From Acidobacteriota bacterium (GTDB lineage: Bacteria > Acidobacteriota > Thermoanaerobaculia > Multivoradales > Multivoraceae): a stretch of 64,000 nt of DNA. The DNA lies in assembly GCA_028877275.1 (NCBI GenBank), contig JAPPFP010000023.1:40181-104180 (forward strand), written 5' to 3'. Both the position numbers and the translations under genes were made by a program. The notes under the pieces are model-generated. The model searched no databases. It was not told where the DNA came from and worked only from the letters and a program-made list of their open reading frames with translations. Positions 16,532 to 26,078 of this stretch are shown in pieces; positions within the stretch are counted from its first letter, which is position 1; each line of letters begins with the position of its first letter.

Positions 16532-18592
16532 TCAAGGTCGGCGGGCCGACACATCGGACAGCGCCTCGACCTCGACCCTGGCGTCGTTGAAGCAGGCGCC
16601 CGCCCCGATGTCGGTCAAGGTGTCCGGCGCGAGGGCGCAGGCGTTCGTTCCCGATTCCGTGCTTCTTGCCCAGACCCCCTTGGGCAACAGGGCGACCCCG
16701 GGCTTGAGGTCCGCGTTGAGGCGGACGCGGCAGCGGACTTCGCCGTAGTCGTTGAACACGCGCACTCGCGGTTTGTCGCCGCCCAGTCCACGCGCGGCGG
16801 CGTCCTCCGGGTGCATCTCGAGCGGCACCTGGCCGCGGCGCAACTGGCCGAAGGTGGAACTCACCGTCTGCGGCACGGAGGGAGAGATGAGCGCCAGCGG
16901 GTACCGTCCACCGCCCGGCTCGGCGTGAAAGGCGTAGAGCCCGCGGGCCGATTCGGTCTCGAGCGAGGGCGGGCAGAGATGAACCTTGCGGTCGGCAGTG
17001 TGGGGGAAGACGTCGACGAACTGGATCGGACGGCGCCCGGTCTCCGGCAGCACCAGGCCCTCGTTCGCGAGCCGCCGTTGCCGCCGCCGGCCCAGCACCG
17101 CCTGCCGCCACTCCGCCTCCGAGCGGGGGTCATCGTCACGCAGGAGTCCGAGTCGGTCGGCCAGTGCGCCGAACACCCGGAGGTTGGAGCGGGCCTCGCC
17201 CACCGGCTGCGCCACCGGCTTCGTGTCGTGGAGCACCATCGCTCCGTAGCCCATCGCCAGGTCGTCGTGTTCGAGGAAGGTCGTCGCCGGCAGCACCAGG
17301 TCGGCATAGGCGGCGGTGTCCGTCATCACCTGGTCGAAGACGACGGTGAACAGGTCCTCCCGCTTCAGACCGCGGCGGACGAGCTCCTGGTTCGGCAGCG
17401 TCGCGAGCGGATTCGCGTTGTAGACGAAGAGGACCTGGACGGGTGGTCCGGAGTTGGCGTCCGGGTCGGTCAGCACCCTGCCGACGTGGTTCATGTTCAC
17501 GATCCGCGTGCCCGGCGACGGCTCGCGCCGGCCCACGTCGCGGAAGGCGGCGCCGTTGCTCATCGTGTAGCCGCCGGCGCGAACCTTGAACTTCCCGGCC
17601 ACGGCGGGCAGGGCGAGGATCGCCGCGACCGCCGATCCGCCGTTCCGGTTGCGCTCGACGCCCCAGCCACAACGGATGACGGCCGGTGAGGAGGTGTTGT
17701 ACCACTCGTAGCACCGGGCGATGTCGCGCGCCGGGACGCCGGTGACCTCGGCGGCGCGCTCGAAGGTCCAGGGCTCGGCCCGCCGGCGCAGGTCGTCGAC
17801 ACCGGTCGCGTGTTCGGCCAGGAACTCGAGGTCCGCAGCGCCGCGGTGGAAGAACTCGCGGTGAAGCGCCAGGGCCAGGCACAGGTCGGTACCCGGCCGG
17901 GGCTGAAGGTGGAGGTCGGCCTGCTTCGCCAGCGGCGTGCGTCGAGGATCGACGACGACCAGCTTGCCGCCGCGAGCCCGGGCGGCGCGCAGGATCGGCA
18001 CCAGGTGGATGCCGGTGGAGGAGGGGTTGGCGCCCCACACGATCGCCAGGTGTGCGTGTTCGTAGTCCTCGAGCGCGACGCCGGCCATCTTGCCGTAGAG
18101 GCCGAGCGCGGCCGCGGTGCTGGGCGCCGCGCAGACGGTGCGTGCGAGCTGGGAAGCCCCGAAGCGACGGAACAGGATCGCGTCGGCGGTGTCCTGCGTG
18201 AGCAGGCCGTTCGAGCCGCCGTAGCTGAGCGGCAGCACGGACTCCCCGCCGAAGGCGGTCTTCGCCTCGATCATCCGTTCGACGATCAGGTGGAGGGCCT
18301 CCTCCCAGGAGATCCGCCGGAAGTCGCCGGTGCCCTTGGCGCCGTCTCGCAGCGCCGGATGGAGCACGCGATCCTCGCCGTACAGGTGGCGCGAGATCCG
18401 TCCGACCTTGGAGCAGATGAAGCCGCCGGTCAGCGGATGCGCGACTTCCGGTGGCGCTGCCCGCACCTTGGTGACGCGTCCGTCCGCGACCTCCACCTCG
18501 AGCGAGCAGGAGTCGGGGCAGTCGAGCGTGCAGGCGGTGTGGTGAAACGCCGTGCTGCCTGGGGAGGCCTGCGCTGGATCCGCGATCGTCAT
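16532..18592 (-). CDS. Molybdopterin-dependent oxidoreductase with [4Fe-4S] cluster (formate dehydrogenase/DMSO reductase superfamily)
   Basis: 686 aa. An N-terminal 4Fe-4S binding set C21-x3-C25-x3-C29 and C60 is followed by molybdopterin domains (WGANPSSTGIH, VVVDPRRTPLAKQADLHLQP, RCGWGVERN) and a C-terminal MopB-binding domain (HPEDAAARGL). A cysteine in TVCAAPST occupies the place of the molybdenum Cys/Sec ligand of formate dehydrogenase-type enzymes. No Tat signal is visible, so a cytoplasmic location is likely. No electron-transfer subunit is adjacent and the substrate is unknown. Divergent from serC over an 83-base gap; the GlpQ-like gene follows closely. Confidence 0.9.
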   Translation of the reverse strand: MTIADPAQASPGSTAFHHTACTLDCPDSCSLEVEVADGRVTKVRAAPPEVAHPLTGGFICSKVGRISRHLYGEDRVLHPALRDGAKGTGDFRRISWEEALHLIVERMIEAKTAFGGESVLPLSYGGSNGLLTQDTADAILFRRFGASQLARTVCAAPSTAAALGLYGKMAGVALEDYEHAHLAIVWGANPSSTGIHLVPILRAARARGGKLVVVDPRRTPLAKQADLHLQPRPGTDLCLALALHREFFHRGAADLEFLAEHATGVDDLRRRAEPWTFERAAEVTGVPARDIARCYEWYNTSSPAVIRCGWGVERNRNGGSAVAAILALPAVAGKFKVRAGGYTMSNGAAFRDVGRREPSPGTRIVNMNHVGRVLTDPDANSGPPVQVLFVYNANPLATLPNQELVRRGLKREDLFTVVFDQVMTDTAAYADLVLPATTFLEHDDLAMGYGAMVLHDTKPVAQPVGEARSNLRVFGALADRLGLLRDDDPRSEAEWRQAVLGRRRQRRLANEGLVLPETGRRPIQFVDVFPHTADRKVHLCPPSLETESARGLYAFHAEPGGGRYPLALISPSVPQTVSSTFGQLRRGQVPLEMHPEDAAARGLGGDKPRVRVFNDYGEVRCRVRLNADLKPGVALLPKGVWARSTESGTNACALAPDTLTDIGAGACFNDARVEVEALSDVSARRP

Positions 18593-18675
18593 GCGGGGAA
18601 GCGTACAACGCGGAATGTCGGTACGATTCGCGCTCGCCGACCGGCCCCGGTTCGGCCATTACACGGACTCTTGCC

Positions 18676-19812
18676 ATGACCCTGACGCTCGATCGCCAGA
18701 CCTCCGCGCAGCAGGCGCCGGAGCAGCGTGTCTTCAACTTCTCGCCGGGTCCGGCGGTGCTGCCGTTGCCGGTCCTCCGGGAGATCCAGCGCGATCTGCT
18801 GGCGCTGCCGGGCGCCGGCAGTTCCGTGCTGGAGATCAGTCACCGCTCGGCGGCGTTCGACGCGATTCTCAAGGAAGCGGAAGCCAACCTGCGCGAGCTG
18901 CTTGCCATTCCGGCCGACTACCGGGTGCTCTTCCTGCAAGGCGGGGCCTCGCTGCAGTTCTCGATGGTCCCGATCAATCTGCTGCGCGGTCAGGACCTGC
19001 CGGCGAGTTACATCCTGACCGGATCGTGGGGCGGCAAGGCCGCCGTCGAAGCGCGGCGCGAGGGCAGGGTCCACGTCGCCTGGGACGGAAAGGCCGACAA
19101 CTTCGTGCGGGTGCCGAACGACGGAGAGCTCGATCTGCCGCCGGCCTCGGCCTACGTCTACTACACGTCGAACGAGACGATCCAGGGTGTCCAGTTCCGC
19201 CGTCCGCCCGCGGTCGGCGCCGCGCCCCTGGTGTGCGACGCGTCGTCGGACTTTCTCTCGGCCCCGGTCGACGTGGGCGAACACGGCCTGCTCTACGCCT
19301 GTGCCCAGAAGAACGCCGGTCCCGCCGGGCTGACCGTGGTCATCGTCTCGGACAAGGTTCTCGAACGGTGCGGCGACGACGTGCACTCGATGCTCAGCTA
19401 CCGGCTTCAGGCGGAGAAGGGCTCGCGCCTCAACACCCCGAACGTCTTCGGCGTGTACGTCTTCCTGCTCATCACGCGTTGGCTGCGCGACGAGGTCGGC
19501 GGTCTGGGGGCCGCGGCTGAGCGGGCGGCGGCAAAGAGCGGGCTGATCTACGACGTACTGGACCGGGACGGCGGCGAGTTCTTCATCGCCCATGCCGAGC
19601 GCGAGTGTCGTTCGCGCATGAACGTGACCTTCAGGCTGCGCCGCGCCGGTCTGGAAGAGGCCTTCGTGGCGGGCGCGGCCGAGCTGGATCTCGTCTCGAT
19701 CAAGGGCCACCGTTCAGTCGGCGGCTTCCGTATCTCCGCCTACAACGCGATGCCCGTCGAAGGCGTCCAACGCCTGCGCGACTACATGCTGGACTTCCGC
19801 GCCAGCCACTGA
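18676..19812 (+). CDS. serC: Phosphoserine aminotransferase
   Basis: 378 aa, slightly longer than the usual ~360 because of an N-terminal extension of about 18 residues before FNFSPGPAVLP. Class-V aminotransferase hallmarks: GGASLQFSMVP near residue 98, SNETIQGVQF, DASSDFLS (PLP-contacting Asp) and CAQKNAGPAG, whose lysine forms the internal aldimine. The C-terminal KGHRSVGGFRISAYNAMP is strongly conserved in SerC. It converts 3-phosphohydroxypyruvate and glutamate to phosphoserine in serine biosynthesis. SerA and SerB genes are not adjacent. A hairpin repeat follows the stop. Confidence 0.95.
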   Translation: MTLTLDRQTSAQQAPEQRVFNFSPGPAVLPLPVLREIQRDLLALPGAGSSVLEISHRSAAFDAILKEAEANLRELLAIPADYRVLFLQGGASLQFSMVPINLLRGQDLPASYILTGSWGGKAAVEARREGRVHVAWDGKADNFVRVPNDGELDLPPASAYVYYTSNETIQGVQFRRPPAVGAAPLVCDASSDFLSAPVDVGEHGLLYACAQKNAGPAGLTVVIVSDKVLERCGDDVHSMLSYRLQAEKGSRLNTPNVFGVYVFLLITRWLRDEVGGLGAAAERAAAKSGLIYDVLDRDGGEFFIAHAERECRSRMNVTFRLRRAGLEEAFVAGAAELDLVSIKGHRSVGGFRISAYNAMPVEGVQRLRDYMLDFRASH

Positions 19813-19819
19813 GCAAACC

Positions 19820-19870
19820 CTGGGTGCGCCGGCCTTCTGGCCGGCATCAGGCGCGATGCCGCGAAGCGGC
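19820..19870. repeat. Dispersed palindromic repeat, copy A
   Basis: The header CTGGGTGCGC (19820-19829) runs into a hairpin with 7-bp arms GCCGGCC/GGCCGGC and loop TTCT (19828-19845), then a second hairpin GCCGC-GAA-GCGGC (19858-19870). It fills the 70-base space between the convergent serC and cytochrome genes. The same header-hairpin-hairpin layout recurs at 38071 and 62683. It has no T-run, so a simple intrinsic terminator is not supported. Confidence 0.7.
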
Positions 19871-19882
19871 GAGCCCGTATCG

Positions 19883-20872
19883 CTATCGGCGGCTCGTCAA
19901 CAGCGCCGACCCCGCGATCACCAGAAGCAGCAGCACCCCACCTACGCCCAACAGGATCGGCGACGTGTCGCGGTTGACGTTGTTGGTGACCACCTCGTCG
20001 CCCGGCTGGTCGAAGATCGAACTGGCGTCCCTCGCCGCTGTCGCGGCCGCCGCCATCGCCGCCTCGTCTTCCGGCTGGCCCAGGCCGTCCTCGGCGATGA
20101 TCCGCTCGACGGTCCGAACGAGATCCCAGAGCTCGTCCGGGCTGTACGCGTCGCGGTAGCCCGGCATCGCCGTGCCGTCCATGCCGAGATAGAGACGGCT
20201 GTAGATGTCGGCGCTGCCCTTTCCGCCCTTGAAGACCCCGCCGACGATGTTGGTCGGCAGGGTGTGGTTGCCCTCGAAGTCGGGCATCGGGTCGTTGCGA
20301 AGCCGCCTGCCGTTCGGGCCGTGGCAGGAAGCGCAGGCTTCCAGGTAGATCCGTTCGCCCCGCGCGCGTCGTTCGTCGTCGAAGGGAGGCTCGGGCGGTA
20401 TCTCGATCGCCGGACCCGGGACCGTTCGCCTCGCGAACTCCGCGTCGGCCTCCGCGGCGCTCAACTCGCCCGCGGCGACCGCCCGGTCGAGTTCGCCGCG
20501 GATGGCGTCCAGGCTGAAACCGCGCACGTAGCGGGCCATCGCCTCGATCTCGGCGTCGGGAACCTGGCCCCACGCGGACATGCCGGTGCCCGGCATGCCG
20601 CGGCGGATGAGCTCCTCCAGGTCCTGGTCCGAGGGGATCGCGTTCTCGGTGGTCGCCAGCTTGAACCGGCCCGACTGGAAGCTGCGGGGCCGTTCGCCCG
20701 TGGTGTAGCTGAACTTGCCCAGACCGTCGCCGTCTTCGCCGTGGCACTCCCGGCAGTAGCGGAGGAAGGCCTGCCTGCCGAGGTCGTCGTCCGCTTCCGG
20801 GCCCTGAGCCGCCAGCGCGGCCGCAGGGGCGAGTTGCGCGGCCGCCCAGAGCAGGACGGTGAGACGCGGCAC
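19883..20872 (-). CDS. Dihaem cytochrome c, exported and C-terminally membrane anchored
   Basis: 329 aa from GTG at 20872 with GGGGAG upstream inside the esterase stop region; a longer ATG-initiated frame overlaps the esterase and is rejected. Signal peptide, then two class-I cytochrome c domains with haem motifs C40-RE-C43-H44 and C180-AS-C183-H184, each followed by candidate methionine ligands (GMPGTGM, DGTAMPGY). The C-terminus has one membrane helix (ILLGVGGVLLLLVIAGSALL). It probably carries electrons in the periplasm, perhaps from the PQQ-dehydrogenase encoded 3 kb away to a terminal oxidase. It is last gene of the M20 peptidase-esterase-cytochrome operon. Confidence 0.9.
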   Translation of the reverse strand: MPRLTVLLWAAAQLAPAAALAAQGPEADDDLGRQAFLRYCRECHGEDGDGLGKFSYTTGERPRSFQSGRFKLATTENAIPSDQDLEELIRRGMPGTGMSAWGQVPDAEIEAMARYVRGFSLDAIRGELDRAVAAGELSAAEADAEFARRTVPGPAIEIPPEPPFDDERRARGERIYLEACASCHGPNGRRLRNDPMPDFEGNHTLPTNIVGGVFKGGKGSADIYSRLYLGMDGTAMPGYRDAYSPDELWDLVRTVERIIAEDGLGQPEDEAAMAAAATAARDASSIFDQPGDEVVTNNVNRDTSPILLGVGGVLLLLVIAGSALLTSRR

Positions 20873-20877
20873 TGGCG

Positions 20878-22455
20878 CTACTCCCCGCCGACTCGCTCCA
20901 GGTACACGGCCTCCAGCAGGTCGAGCTTGTCCTTCAGCACGCCCGGCGTTGCCTCCGGCTCCGGGGCGTCGAGCACCATCCAGGTGTCGCTCTCCTCGTC
21001 GTACTCCGGCCATTCCGGGGCGCCGTCGCCGTTCGGGTCGCCGGTGGCGGCGAAGCGGGTCCAGTAGCCGGCCATCGAGTCGGCGAGGGCTTCGCCGTCC
21101 GCGCCGGGGTAGCGCTCGGAGTCCGGGACGCCCGGGTCGCCGAAGGCGTAGGACACCTCCGAACCGTGGGGCGCGCCGGGGAACGTCTCGCGCTGCGCTT
21201 CGGGGACGAACCGGAAGTAGTAGGTGCGCGCCGGCGAGGAGACGTTCTTCATCTGTGCAGCCAGGTAGCGGGCGGAGATCACGTAGCGCTGATCGCCGAA
21301 GAGGGTGGCGGCGGCAATGCGCTCGGTGTCTTCCTCGGTCTCACCGTCCGCTCCGTACAGGTTGCGGGCCTTTTGCTCACGCTGGCCGAACGTAGTGAAG
21401 AAGTCGTCGGGCGCCATGGCGAAGGCGCGGAAGATCGTTCCTTCGAAGCTGTTGCCGCCGGTGATGTAGGGCACGTCGTGCTGCTCGCCCCGGGCGAAGA
21501 CGATGCCGGGCTCGTCCGGGAGCACGGTGCCCGTGATCGGCACCCAGAAGCCGGTGCCGAGGGCGTTGAGGTCCTCGAACGGAACGCTGCGCAGATCGTC
21601 CGCGGACGGCTCGTCGCCGAGGGCGAAGCCGGCCCCGGCGAACAGCGCCGCGCCGTGGTCGCGTGCCGAGGGCAGCCCCCACCGGGCCTCGCTGAGGTGA
21701 GGCAACCGCCAGGTGCCGTAGCCGCTCTGGGCGATCGCCCGGTGGAACAGGCCGGCGGACGCTGGCGTGCTCATCAGCGTGTTCACGGCCATCCCGCCGG
21801 CCGAGACGCCGAAGATCGTCACGCGGTCCGCATCGCCGCCGAAGGCCGCGGCGTTCTGCTGCACCCATTCGAGGGCGGCGATCATGTCGAGCACGCCGTG
21901 GCTGCCCTCGGGCTCGCCGGAAGCCGCGGCTTCGGCGGCCAGGGCGGGATGGGCGAAGAAGCCGAGGGCGCCCAGCCGGTACTGGATGCTGACGACGACG
22001 ACGCCACGGCTTGCCAGACCGGCGCCGCGGCCCGTCGCTGGAGCTTCGCCGAGCCGGCCGTTTCCGGCGCGGAAGCCGCCGCCGTGGATCCAGACCATGA
22101 CCGGCATCGCGTCCGAGTCGGAGCGCTCGGCCGCCGTCCAAACGTTCAGGTACAGGCAATCCTCGCTCTGCGGGAGTTGCGCGCGCCCCTGGGGGCAGAT
22201 GGGACGGTACTCGTTGGCCTGGAGAGGCTCCGTCCAGGGTTCGACGGCTACGGGCGGACGCCAGCGCAGGTGGCCCTCGGGCGCCTGCGCGAAGGGGATG
22301 CCGAGAAAGACGGCGATGTCGTCGCTGCTTTCGGGGGCGAAGCCCTGGACGGGGCCGGCGTCAGTCTGGACCAGGAAGGGGTCGGACGGTTCGGCGGCGC
22401 AGGCGAGGAGGAGAGGGAAGGCGAGGGCGAGGAAGGCGGTGGATCGGGTCTTCAT
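20878..22455 (-). CDS. Type-B carboxylesterase lipoprotein
   Basis: 525 aa. The signal sequence ends in LLLACAAEP, a plausible lipobox with Cys19. Alpha/beta-hydrolase features of the carboxylesterase/cholinesterase family are in order: SEDCLYLNVW, the oxyanion-hole HGGGF, the nucleophile elbow FGVSAGG, a Glu in GGNSFEGTIF and the catalytic His in GAPHGSEVSYAFG. Length is normal for the family. It hydrolyses carboxylic esters; the substrate is undefined. It starts 6 bases after the M20 peptidase gene and ends 5 bases before the cytochrome start, so the three are co-transcribed. Confidence 0.92.
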   Translation of the reverse strand: MKTRSTAFLALAFPLLLACAAEPSDPFLVQTDAGPVQGFAPESSDDIAVFLGIPFAQAPEGHLRWRPPVAVEPWTEPLQANEYRPICPQGRAQLPQSEDCLYLNVWTAAERSDSDAMPVMVWIHGGGFRAGNGRLGEAPATGRGAGLASRGVVVVSIQYRLGALGFFAHPALAAEAAASGEPEGSHGVLDMIAALEWVQQNAAAFGGDADRVTIFGVSAGGMAVNTLMSTPASAGLFHRAIAQSGYGTWRLPHLSEARWGLPSARDHGAALFAGAGFALGDEPSADDLRSVPFEDLNALGTGFWVPITGTVLPDEPGIVFARGEQHDVPYITGGNSFEGTIFRAFAMAPDDFFTTFGQREQKARNLYGADGETEEDTERIAAATLFGDQRYVISARYLAAQMKNVSSPARTYYFRFVPEAQRETFPGAPHGSEVSYAFGDPGVPDSERYPGADGEALADSMAGYWTRFAATGDPNGDGAPEWPEYDEESDTWMVLDAPEPEATPGVLKDKLDLLEAVYLERVGGE

Positions 22456-22461
22456 GGTGGT

Positions 22462-23904
22462 TCAGTCCTGGCCGCCGGTCGGCGTGACGGCGCCCGGCGC
22501 GCTCCGGCGTCGGTTGGGTGCGACGGCGATCGTCTCCAGGAGGTCCAGCATGGTGCGCCAGCCGCGCTCGACGTTCTGGACGGAGATCCGCTCGTTGTTG
22601 CCGTGGACGCCTCCCTGGTCGGCGCCCGGAATGACGGCCGGCGAGAAGCCGTAGGCGACGATGCCGAGGTCGCGGAAGAAGTGGCTGTCGGTGAATCCCG
22701 CGGTGACCGCCGGCAGGACGGTGGAGCCGGGGAAGCGGCGCGCGGTGACGGCTTCGATGGCGCGGTAGAGGTCCGTATCGGTCGAGGAGACGGCCGGCGC
22801 GAAGGACATCAGGACCTCGATCGAGATGGACGGCTGGTCGAGCCGCTTTCTCAGCTCGTGGATGAACGCGCGGGGCCCCTGGTCGGGAAGCAGCCGGCAG
22901 TCCAGTTCCGCGGTCGCCGCGGGGGCCACGACGTTGATCTTGCTCGACGCCTTGAGCCTCGTGACGGCGCAGGTGTTCCGGGTGAGCGCGTGGAGCATCG
23001 GGTTCGTCCGGTGCAGGGCGGCGAGGCGCTCAGGTTGCGCGATCAGGCCCTCGGGGTCGGCCAGGTCGGCGGCGGCGGACTCGAGTTCGGCCAGGTCGCG
23101 GAAGAAGTCGCCGACCGCGGGCACGATGCGGGGAGCGAACGGATCCTGGCGGAGCCGTTCGAGCGCCTCGATCAGGTCGGTCACCGCGCTGCGGGTCGAG
23201 GGGCTCGATCCGTGGCCGGCGGGTCCGACCGCGTTCAGCCGCAGCCACATTGGCACCTTCTGCGTCACCTCGACGCTGAACACCACGCGGTTGCCCAGGA
23301 TCCGCCCGCTTCCGCCCTCGTTCAGCACGAGACCGACCCCGTCCAGCAGGTCCGGCCGGTTGCGCACGATCCAGCCGGCGCCGAGCCGCCCGCCCGCCTC
23401 CTCGTCCGCCGTGGCCAGGAAGACGACGTCGCGTTCGAGGGGCACCCCCGAACGGGCGAGGGCGAGGAACGCCTCCAGGTGCATGATGCCGAGGCCCTTC
23501 GTGTCGAGGGCCCCGCGACCGTTGAGGTATCCGTTCTCGTAGGTTCCGGAGAGCGGATCGTGCTTCCAGAACCGCGGGTCGGCGGGCACGACGTCGATGT
23601 GGTGGAGCAGGATGATGCCCGGGGCCTGACCCCCTTCCAGCCGTGCCCAGATGCTGCCGCGGCCGGGTTCGGGCTCCACGGTCTCGTAGGGGATCCCCTC
23701 GCGCTCGAAGATGTCCGCGAAGAAGGCGACCGCCGCGCTCTCGTTGCCCGGCGGGTTCGTCGTATCGATGCGAATGTACTGCTGGAGCCGCCGCGAGGCT
23801 TCCGGCAGCCGCGGATCGCTGGTCGCGTCCTGACCCGTGCCCGAGGCCGGCGCCAGCGCCAGGAGCGCGGCCATCGCCGAAGCGATCACGGTGGCGGTGC
23901 GCAT
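22462..23904 (-). CDS. Exported M20-family metallopeptidase
   Basis: 480 aa from ATG at 23904 (MRTATVIASAMAALLALAPA), which begins a clean signal peptide; the longer frame upstream has no such start. Di-zinc ligands of the M20 family are visible: H-x-D in LLHHIDVVPADP, Asp in GRGALDTKG, the EE pair in ATADEEAGG and a C-terminal His near QGGVHGNNE. A dimerisation domain interrupts the catalytic domain (residues ~230-350). It likely cleaves peptides or acyl-amino acids in the periplasm. First gene of a three-gene operon, divergent from the PQQ-dehydrogenase gene. Confidence 0.92.
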   Translation of the reverse strand: MRTATVIASAMAALLALAPASGTGQDATSDPRLPEASRRLQQYIRIDTTNPPGNESAAVAFFADIFEREGIPYETVEPEPGRGSIWARLEGGQAPGIILLHHIDVVPADPRFWKHDPLSGTYENGYLNGRGALDTKGLGIMHLEAFLALARSGVPLERDVVFLATADEEAGGRLGAGWIVRNRPDLLDGVGLVLNEGGSGRILGNRVVFSVEVTQKVPMWLRLNAVGPAGHGSSPSTRSAVTDLIEALERLRQDPFAPRIVPAVGDFFRDLAELESAAADLADPEGLIAQPERLAALHRTNPMLHALTRNTCAVTRLKASSKINVVAPAATAELDCRLLPDQGPRAFIHELRKRLDQPSISIEVLMSFAPAVSSTDTDLYRAIEAVTARRFPGSTVLPAVTAGFTDSHFFRDLGIVAYGFSPAVIPGADQGGVHGNNERISVQNVERGWRTMLDLLETIAVAPNRRRSAPGAVTPTGGQD

Positions 23905-24045
23905 CGGGTTGGTCGTCGTAGCGTCCGAACGGTCGGTCGGTGAGTGCCAAGCATATGGCAAGCGGGTGAACCCGGGGCGTTTGTCACCGTACAGAAAGGA
24001 GGCGGCGGAGCGAGTCCTTCGGCCTCGCACGTCTCCTCAGGCGGC

Positions 24046-24051
24046 TATGAT
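24046..24051 (+). promoter_or_regulatory. Possible -10 element for the PQQ-dehydrogenase gene
   Basis: The 179-base gap between the divergent M20 peptidase and PQQ-dehydrogenase genes must hold both promoters. TATGAT at 24046-24051 lies 32 bases before the TTG start and resembles a -10 box, but no good -35 lies 16-18 bases upstream. Nothing else convincing was seen in this gap apart from a short palindrome around 23950. Confidence 0.25.
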
Positions 24052-24083
24052 CGCGCGGCCGCGCAACGACCGAAGGAGAACCC

Positions 24084-26078
24084 TTGACGAGATCACAACG
24101 AAGACTCGCGACGTCGACGCTGATGCCGGCGTTGCTGGTCCTTGCTTCGGCAACGGCCTGGGCCCAGCACGGCGTTGGCGACGGCAACTGGCCGTCCTAC
24201 GGCGGCGACTACGGCAGCACGAAGTACACCGCGCTCGACCAGATCGACCGGGACAACGTCGCCGATCTCGAGGTGATCTGGGGTTGGGATTCTCCGGACA
24301 ACGCCGAGCTGGCGGAACGGCACCGGATCCTCTGGCCTGGCCCCTACAAGGTGACGCCCCTCATGGTCGGCGGCACGCTCTATGTGTCGACCTCCTTCGG
24401 CCAGGTTGCAGCGATCGACGGCGAGACCGGTGAGCAGAAGTGGGTGTTCGACACCGAGGACTGGCGCGCCAGCCGGCCCACGAACCTCGGCTACAACCAC
24501 CGCGGCGTCGGCTACTGGACGGACGGCGAACAGGCCAGGATCCTGATGCCGACCAATCAGGCGTACCTGTGGGCGATCGACGCGCACACCGGCGAGCCGG
24601 TCGGCGGCTTCGGCGAGGGCGGAAAGGTCGATCTGACGGAGGGCCTCGGCAGGCCGGTGCAGCGCCGCATCTACTCGGTCATCTCGGCGCCGATGATCAT
24701 CGGCGACACCGTGGTCGTCGGCTCGTCGATCTTCGACGGTCCGACCCGGAAGGAGATGCCGCCCGGCCACGTTCGGGGCTTCGACGTCCGCACCGGCGAG
24801 CAGAAGTGGATCTTCCACACGATTCCCCAGGGCGACGAACCGGGCGTGGAGACCTGGGAGGACGACTCCTGGACCTACAGCGGCAACACGAACGTCTGGT
24901 CGCTGATGAGCGGCGACCCGGAGCTGGGCTATGTCTACCTGCCGACGGGCACGCCGACGAACGACTGGTACGGCGGCCATCGCCTTGGCGACAACCTCTA
25001 CGCGGAAAGCCTGGTCTGTCTCGACGCCGACACGGGCGAGAAGGTGTGGCACTTCCAGTTCGTCCACCATGGCCTGTGGGACTACGACGTGCCGGCGGCG
25101 CCGAACCTGGTCGACATCACGGTCGACGGCAGGGAGATCAAGGCGGTCGCCCAGATCACGAAGCAGGGCTTCATCTACGTGTTCGACCGCGCGACCGGCG
25201 AACACGTGTGGCCGATCGAGGAGCGGCCGGTGCCGCAGACCGACGTCCCCGGTGAGCGCACCTCGCCGACCCAGCCGTTCCCGACCAGGCCAGCGCCCTA
25301 CGAGCACCAGGGCTTCGAGAGCGACGACATGCTCATCTCGTTCACTCCCGAACTCCACGAGGCGGCCAAGGCGATCCGCGACAAGTGGGTTGCCGGACCG
25401 CTGTTCACGCCGCCGTCGCTCCAGGGGACCCTGCTGTTGCCGGGCTGGGGCGGGGGCGCGAACTGGTACGGCGCGGCGGTCGATCCCGAAACGTCCACGA
25501 TCTACATCCCGTCGTTCACGGGGCCGATGGTGGTCAAGCTGGTCGAGCCCGACGGCGCCCGCTCGAACTTCCGCTACGTGCGCGGCATGAGCGGCATCGA
25601 GAGCTTCTTCCTGCAGGGTCCTGAGGGTCTGCCCCTGACCCGGCCGCCGTACGGCCGGATGACGGCGATCGACCTGAACACGGGCGAGCACGCCTGGATG
25701 AGACCCCTGGGTGACGGGCCGCGACAGCAGGTGATGGAGATCACGGGCGAGGATCCGGGTCCCCTCGGCGGTCCGCCCGCCGCCGGTCCGCTGCTGACGA
25801 AGACGCTGCTCTTCCTGGCCCAGGGCGGCGCCCCGGGGTTGACCGGCGGCGATGGCGGCGGCGAGGTCTCCGTTCTTCGGGCGCACGACAAGAAGACGGG
25901 AGAGGTGATCCACGAGATCGAGCTCGACGCGTCCCCGAGCGGGACGCCGATGTCCTACGCGATCGGCGGACGGCAGTACATTGCGCTGGCGGTTACCGGC
26001 ACGGAGGAAGGCGAGGGTGAAACGGGGATCATCGCGCTCGCGTTGCCGGATGTCGCTCCGAGGGAGGCCGGCCCATGA
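24084..26078 (+). CDS. Secreted PQQ-dependent dehydrogenase (membrane-type glucose dehydrogenase-like propeller)
   Basis: 664 aa from TTG at 24084, preceded by AAGGAGAA. A signal peptide (cleavage after AWAQ) is followed by an eight-bladed quinoprotein propeller with repeated tryptophan-docking motifs such as ALDADTGEKVWHFQ, IDAHTGEPV and FDVRTGEQKWIFH. HHGLWDYDVPAAPNL matches the quinoprotein glucose/sugar dehydrogenase active-site region. The N-terminal membrane helices of mGDH are absent and there is no haem motif, so it is soluble periplasmic and needs an external acceptor, possibly the cytochrome c encoded in the divergent operon. The stop overlaps the FAH gene start (ATGA). Confidence 0.92.
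   Translation: MTRSQRRLATSTLMPALLVLASATAWAQHGVGDGNWPSYGGDYGSTKYTALDQIDRDNVADLEVIWGWDSPDNAELAERHRILWPGPYKVTPLMVGGTLYVSTSFGQVAAIDGETGEQKWVFDTEDWRASRPTNLGYNHRGVGYWTDGEQARILMPTNQAYLWAIDAHTGEPVGGFGEGGKVDLTEGLGRPVQRRIYSVISAPMIIGDTVVVGSSIFDGPTRKEMPPGHVRGFDVRTGEQKWIFHTIPQGDEPGVETWEDDSWTYSGNTNVWSLMSGDPELGYVYLPTGTPTNDWYGGHRLGDNLYAESLVCLDADTGEKVWHFQFVHHGLWDYDVPAAPNLVDITVDGREIKAVAQITKQGFIYVFDRATGEHVWPIEERPVPQTDVPGERTSPTQPFPTRPAPYEHQGFESDDMLISFTPELHEAAKAIRDKWVAGPLFTPPSLQGTLLLPGWGGGANWYGAAVDPETSTIYIPSFTGPMVVKLVEPDGARSNFRYVRGMSGIESFFLQGPEGLPLTRPPYGRMTAIDLNTGEHAWMRPLGDGPRQQVMEITGEDPGPLGGPPAAGPLLTKTLLFLAQGGAPGLTGGDGGGEVSVLRAHDKKTGEVIHEIELDASPSGTPMSYAIGGRQYIALAVTGTEEGEGETGIIALALPDVAPREAGP

Noticed and set aside
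21166..23943. A 925-codon plus-strand frame opposite the esterase and M20 peptidase genes
   Set aside because: Both minus-strand genes have catalytic motifs; the plus frame has none and resembles other shadows.
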